64,000 nucleotides of DNA, taken from assembly GCA_020635795.1 (NCBI GenBank), contig JACJZD010000001.1, forward strand, positions 877,001-941,000. Reading direction: 5' to 3'. Shown here one piece after another: positions 63,136 to 64,000 of the stretch. The notes beneath the pieces were generated by a model that had not been told where the DNA came from, made no database searches, and saw nothing but the letters and a program-made list of their open reading frames with translations. The DNA is from Flavobacteriales bacterium. GTDB taxonomy: Bacteria > Bacteroidota > Bacteroidia > Flavobacteriales_E > Vicingaceae. Numbering within the stretch: the stretch's first letter is position 1; every line of letters begins with the position of its first letter. The position numbers were made by a program, and so were the translations under genes.

Positions 63136-64000
63136 CTATTGTGATTCTTGTTCTTCTAACATTTTTCGTTGAGCCAACATTTGGAAATACGACTCTAAAC
63201 GGTTCTTGATATTTGAATAAGAGAAGTATCGAGGATCAACCAAATCAGATTCGATAAAACCTACAGGAACTTCTAAACGGTCTTCAATTTCACGCATCAT
63301 CCCTAATTGTCCAGCAGAGAATGAGTTACAACTCTTGATAGAATTGGTTACATAACCATCTGCTTGGTATTCGGTAATACATTTCGATAACAAATCAATA
63401 CGTTGTGGAATATTTAAATTGGTGTAACAATTCATGCAATATTCAGCTAACGATTCAAGTGGTCGTGATGGGTCGTGTCTCCATCCCATATCGTAAACAC
63501 CACCTACTTTTGTATATGATGAAGCAACAATTACGGCTCCCATATCATAGAAAATTTTCCAAAACTCACGGAAACTTGTCCAGTTTGGAGGGCCTTCAAC
63601 AACCAATCTGTATTTTTCTTCTTTCATTTCTCCTTCTGGAGTAATTGGACCTAATCCTAAACGAATACGCTCTTGAATTTCGTTGTATAATTCTTTATAA
63701 TACTCAACTGCTTGTTCGGTACCTCTAAAACCGATGTTAATTGGACCAATGTAGTATACCCCAGCGAAGTAAGCATCAATAGGAGACGGCTTATGTTTGG
63801 TAGTATCAAAAATTTTGGTAATCCAATCTTCAGCTTCTTTTGATAATGCCAACATACGTTGTAATTTTGCCTCATCGTATTTAATACCAGTAACTTCTTC
63901 CATTTGAGGAATAACTTCTTCCTTAAATTGTTTTACCATGTATTCCACCATTTGCGGAGTCATTTTAGCATTTTCCTGATAAGGAGTGTGTACCATAATC
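63136..64000 (-). CDS. bcrB: Benzoyl-CoA reductase, subunit B, C-terminal part (cut by window edge)
   Basis: The frame runs off the window, so only about 288 C-terminal residues are seen. Segments VVEGPPNWTSFREFWKIFY, VASSYTKVGGVYDMGWRHDP, SLAEYCMNCYTNLNIPQR and TNSIKSCNSFSAGQLGMMRE, then FIESDLVDPRYFS, agree closely with BcrB/BadE rather than BcrC. The Cys positions fit [4Fe-4S] ligands of the catalytic pair. It is the first gene seen of the run bcrB-bcrA-bcrD. More of the cluster, perhaps a ferredoxin and regulators, may lie beyond the edge. Confidence 0.92.
   Translation of the reverse strand, partial: IMVHTPYQENAKMTPQMVEYMVKQFKEEVIPQMEEVTGIKYDEAKLQRMLALSKEAEDWITKIFDTTKHKPSPIDAYFAGVYYIGPINIGFRGTEQAVEYYKELYNEIQERIRLGLGPITPEGEMKEEKYRLVVEGPPNWTSFREFWKIFYDMGAVIVASSYTKVGGVYDMGWRHDPSRPLESLAEYCMNCYTNLNIPQRIDLLSKCITEYQADGYVTNSIKSCNSFSAGQLGMMREIEDRLEVPVGFIESDLVDPRYFSYSNIKNRLESYFQMLAQRKMLEEQESQ

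Overview
The window reads as a piece of chromosome from a low-GC member of the Bacteroidota, most likely near the Flavobacteriales. The signs are type IX secretion (T9SS) C-terminal sorting domains on two exported proteins, a TTG-N19-TATCTTTG promoter of the Bacteroidetes type before position 35095, a BT_3928-type DoxX protein, SpoIIE phosphatases with two-component-regulator propellers, several TTG starts, and short palindromic repeats between genes. No integrase, transposase, phage gene or CRISPR array was seen. No gene-free stretch exceeds 300 bases.

Region 1 (1-44.5 kb) is mostly ordinary chromosome. It holds tandem signal peptidases I, a secreted GH18 chitinase-like protein, the folP - DUF1599 - DoxX - permease - tpiA group, and a very large exported repeat protein (8980-14052). 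Then come a LecA-like domain protein, a DUF4846 lipoprotein, a BtuF-like binding lipoprotein, a fused 2-oxo acid dehydrogenase E1, pfkA, methyltransferases, a SET-domain protein, and a ZIP transporter. A signalling block follows: two propeller/Y_Y_Y/SpoIIE phosphatases, then siaB and siaC. After it are tRNA-Pro, trxB, a 3-hydroxyacyl-CoA dehydrogenase, an LptF/G permease, an envelope-glycan group around dapD, and tRNA-Arg.

Region 2 (44.5-64 kb, all minus strand) is the notable part. It is a co-directional cluster for anaerobic benzoyl-CoA degradation. Reading in the direction of transcription it encodes class I ATP-dependent benzoyl-CoA reductase subunits B (cut by the window edge), A and D, a CoA ligase, and subunit C. 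Next are a T9SS-secreted SBBP-repeat protein, a ketopantoate-reductase-like enzyme, and a third BadF/BcrA-type ATPase broken by three single-base insertions. Then come a thiolase, 6-hydroxycyclohexene-carbonyl-CoA dehydrogenase (had), the ring-opening hydrolase (oah), the dienoyl-CoA hydratase (dch), a dehydrogenase-hydratase fusion, and the two-subunit 2-oxoglutarate:ferredoxin oxidoreductase (korA, korB). Taken together the genes can activate an aromatic acid, reduce the ring with ferredoxin electrons (probably from KorAB), open it, and carry the product through beta-oxidation to acetyl-CoA.

Several joints in region 2 carry palindromic repeat elements. They create false upstream starts for korB, dch and had. 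The same kind of element lies inside the signal-peptide region of the binding lipoprotein at 16059.
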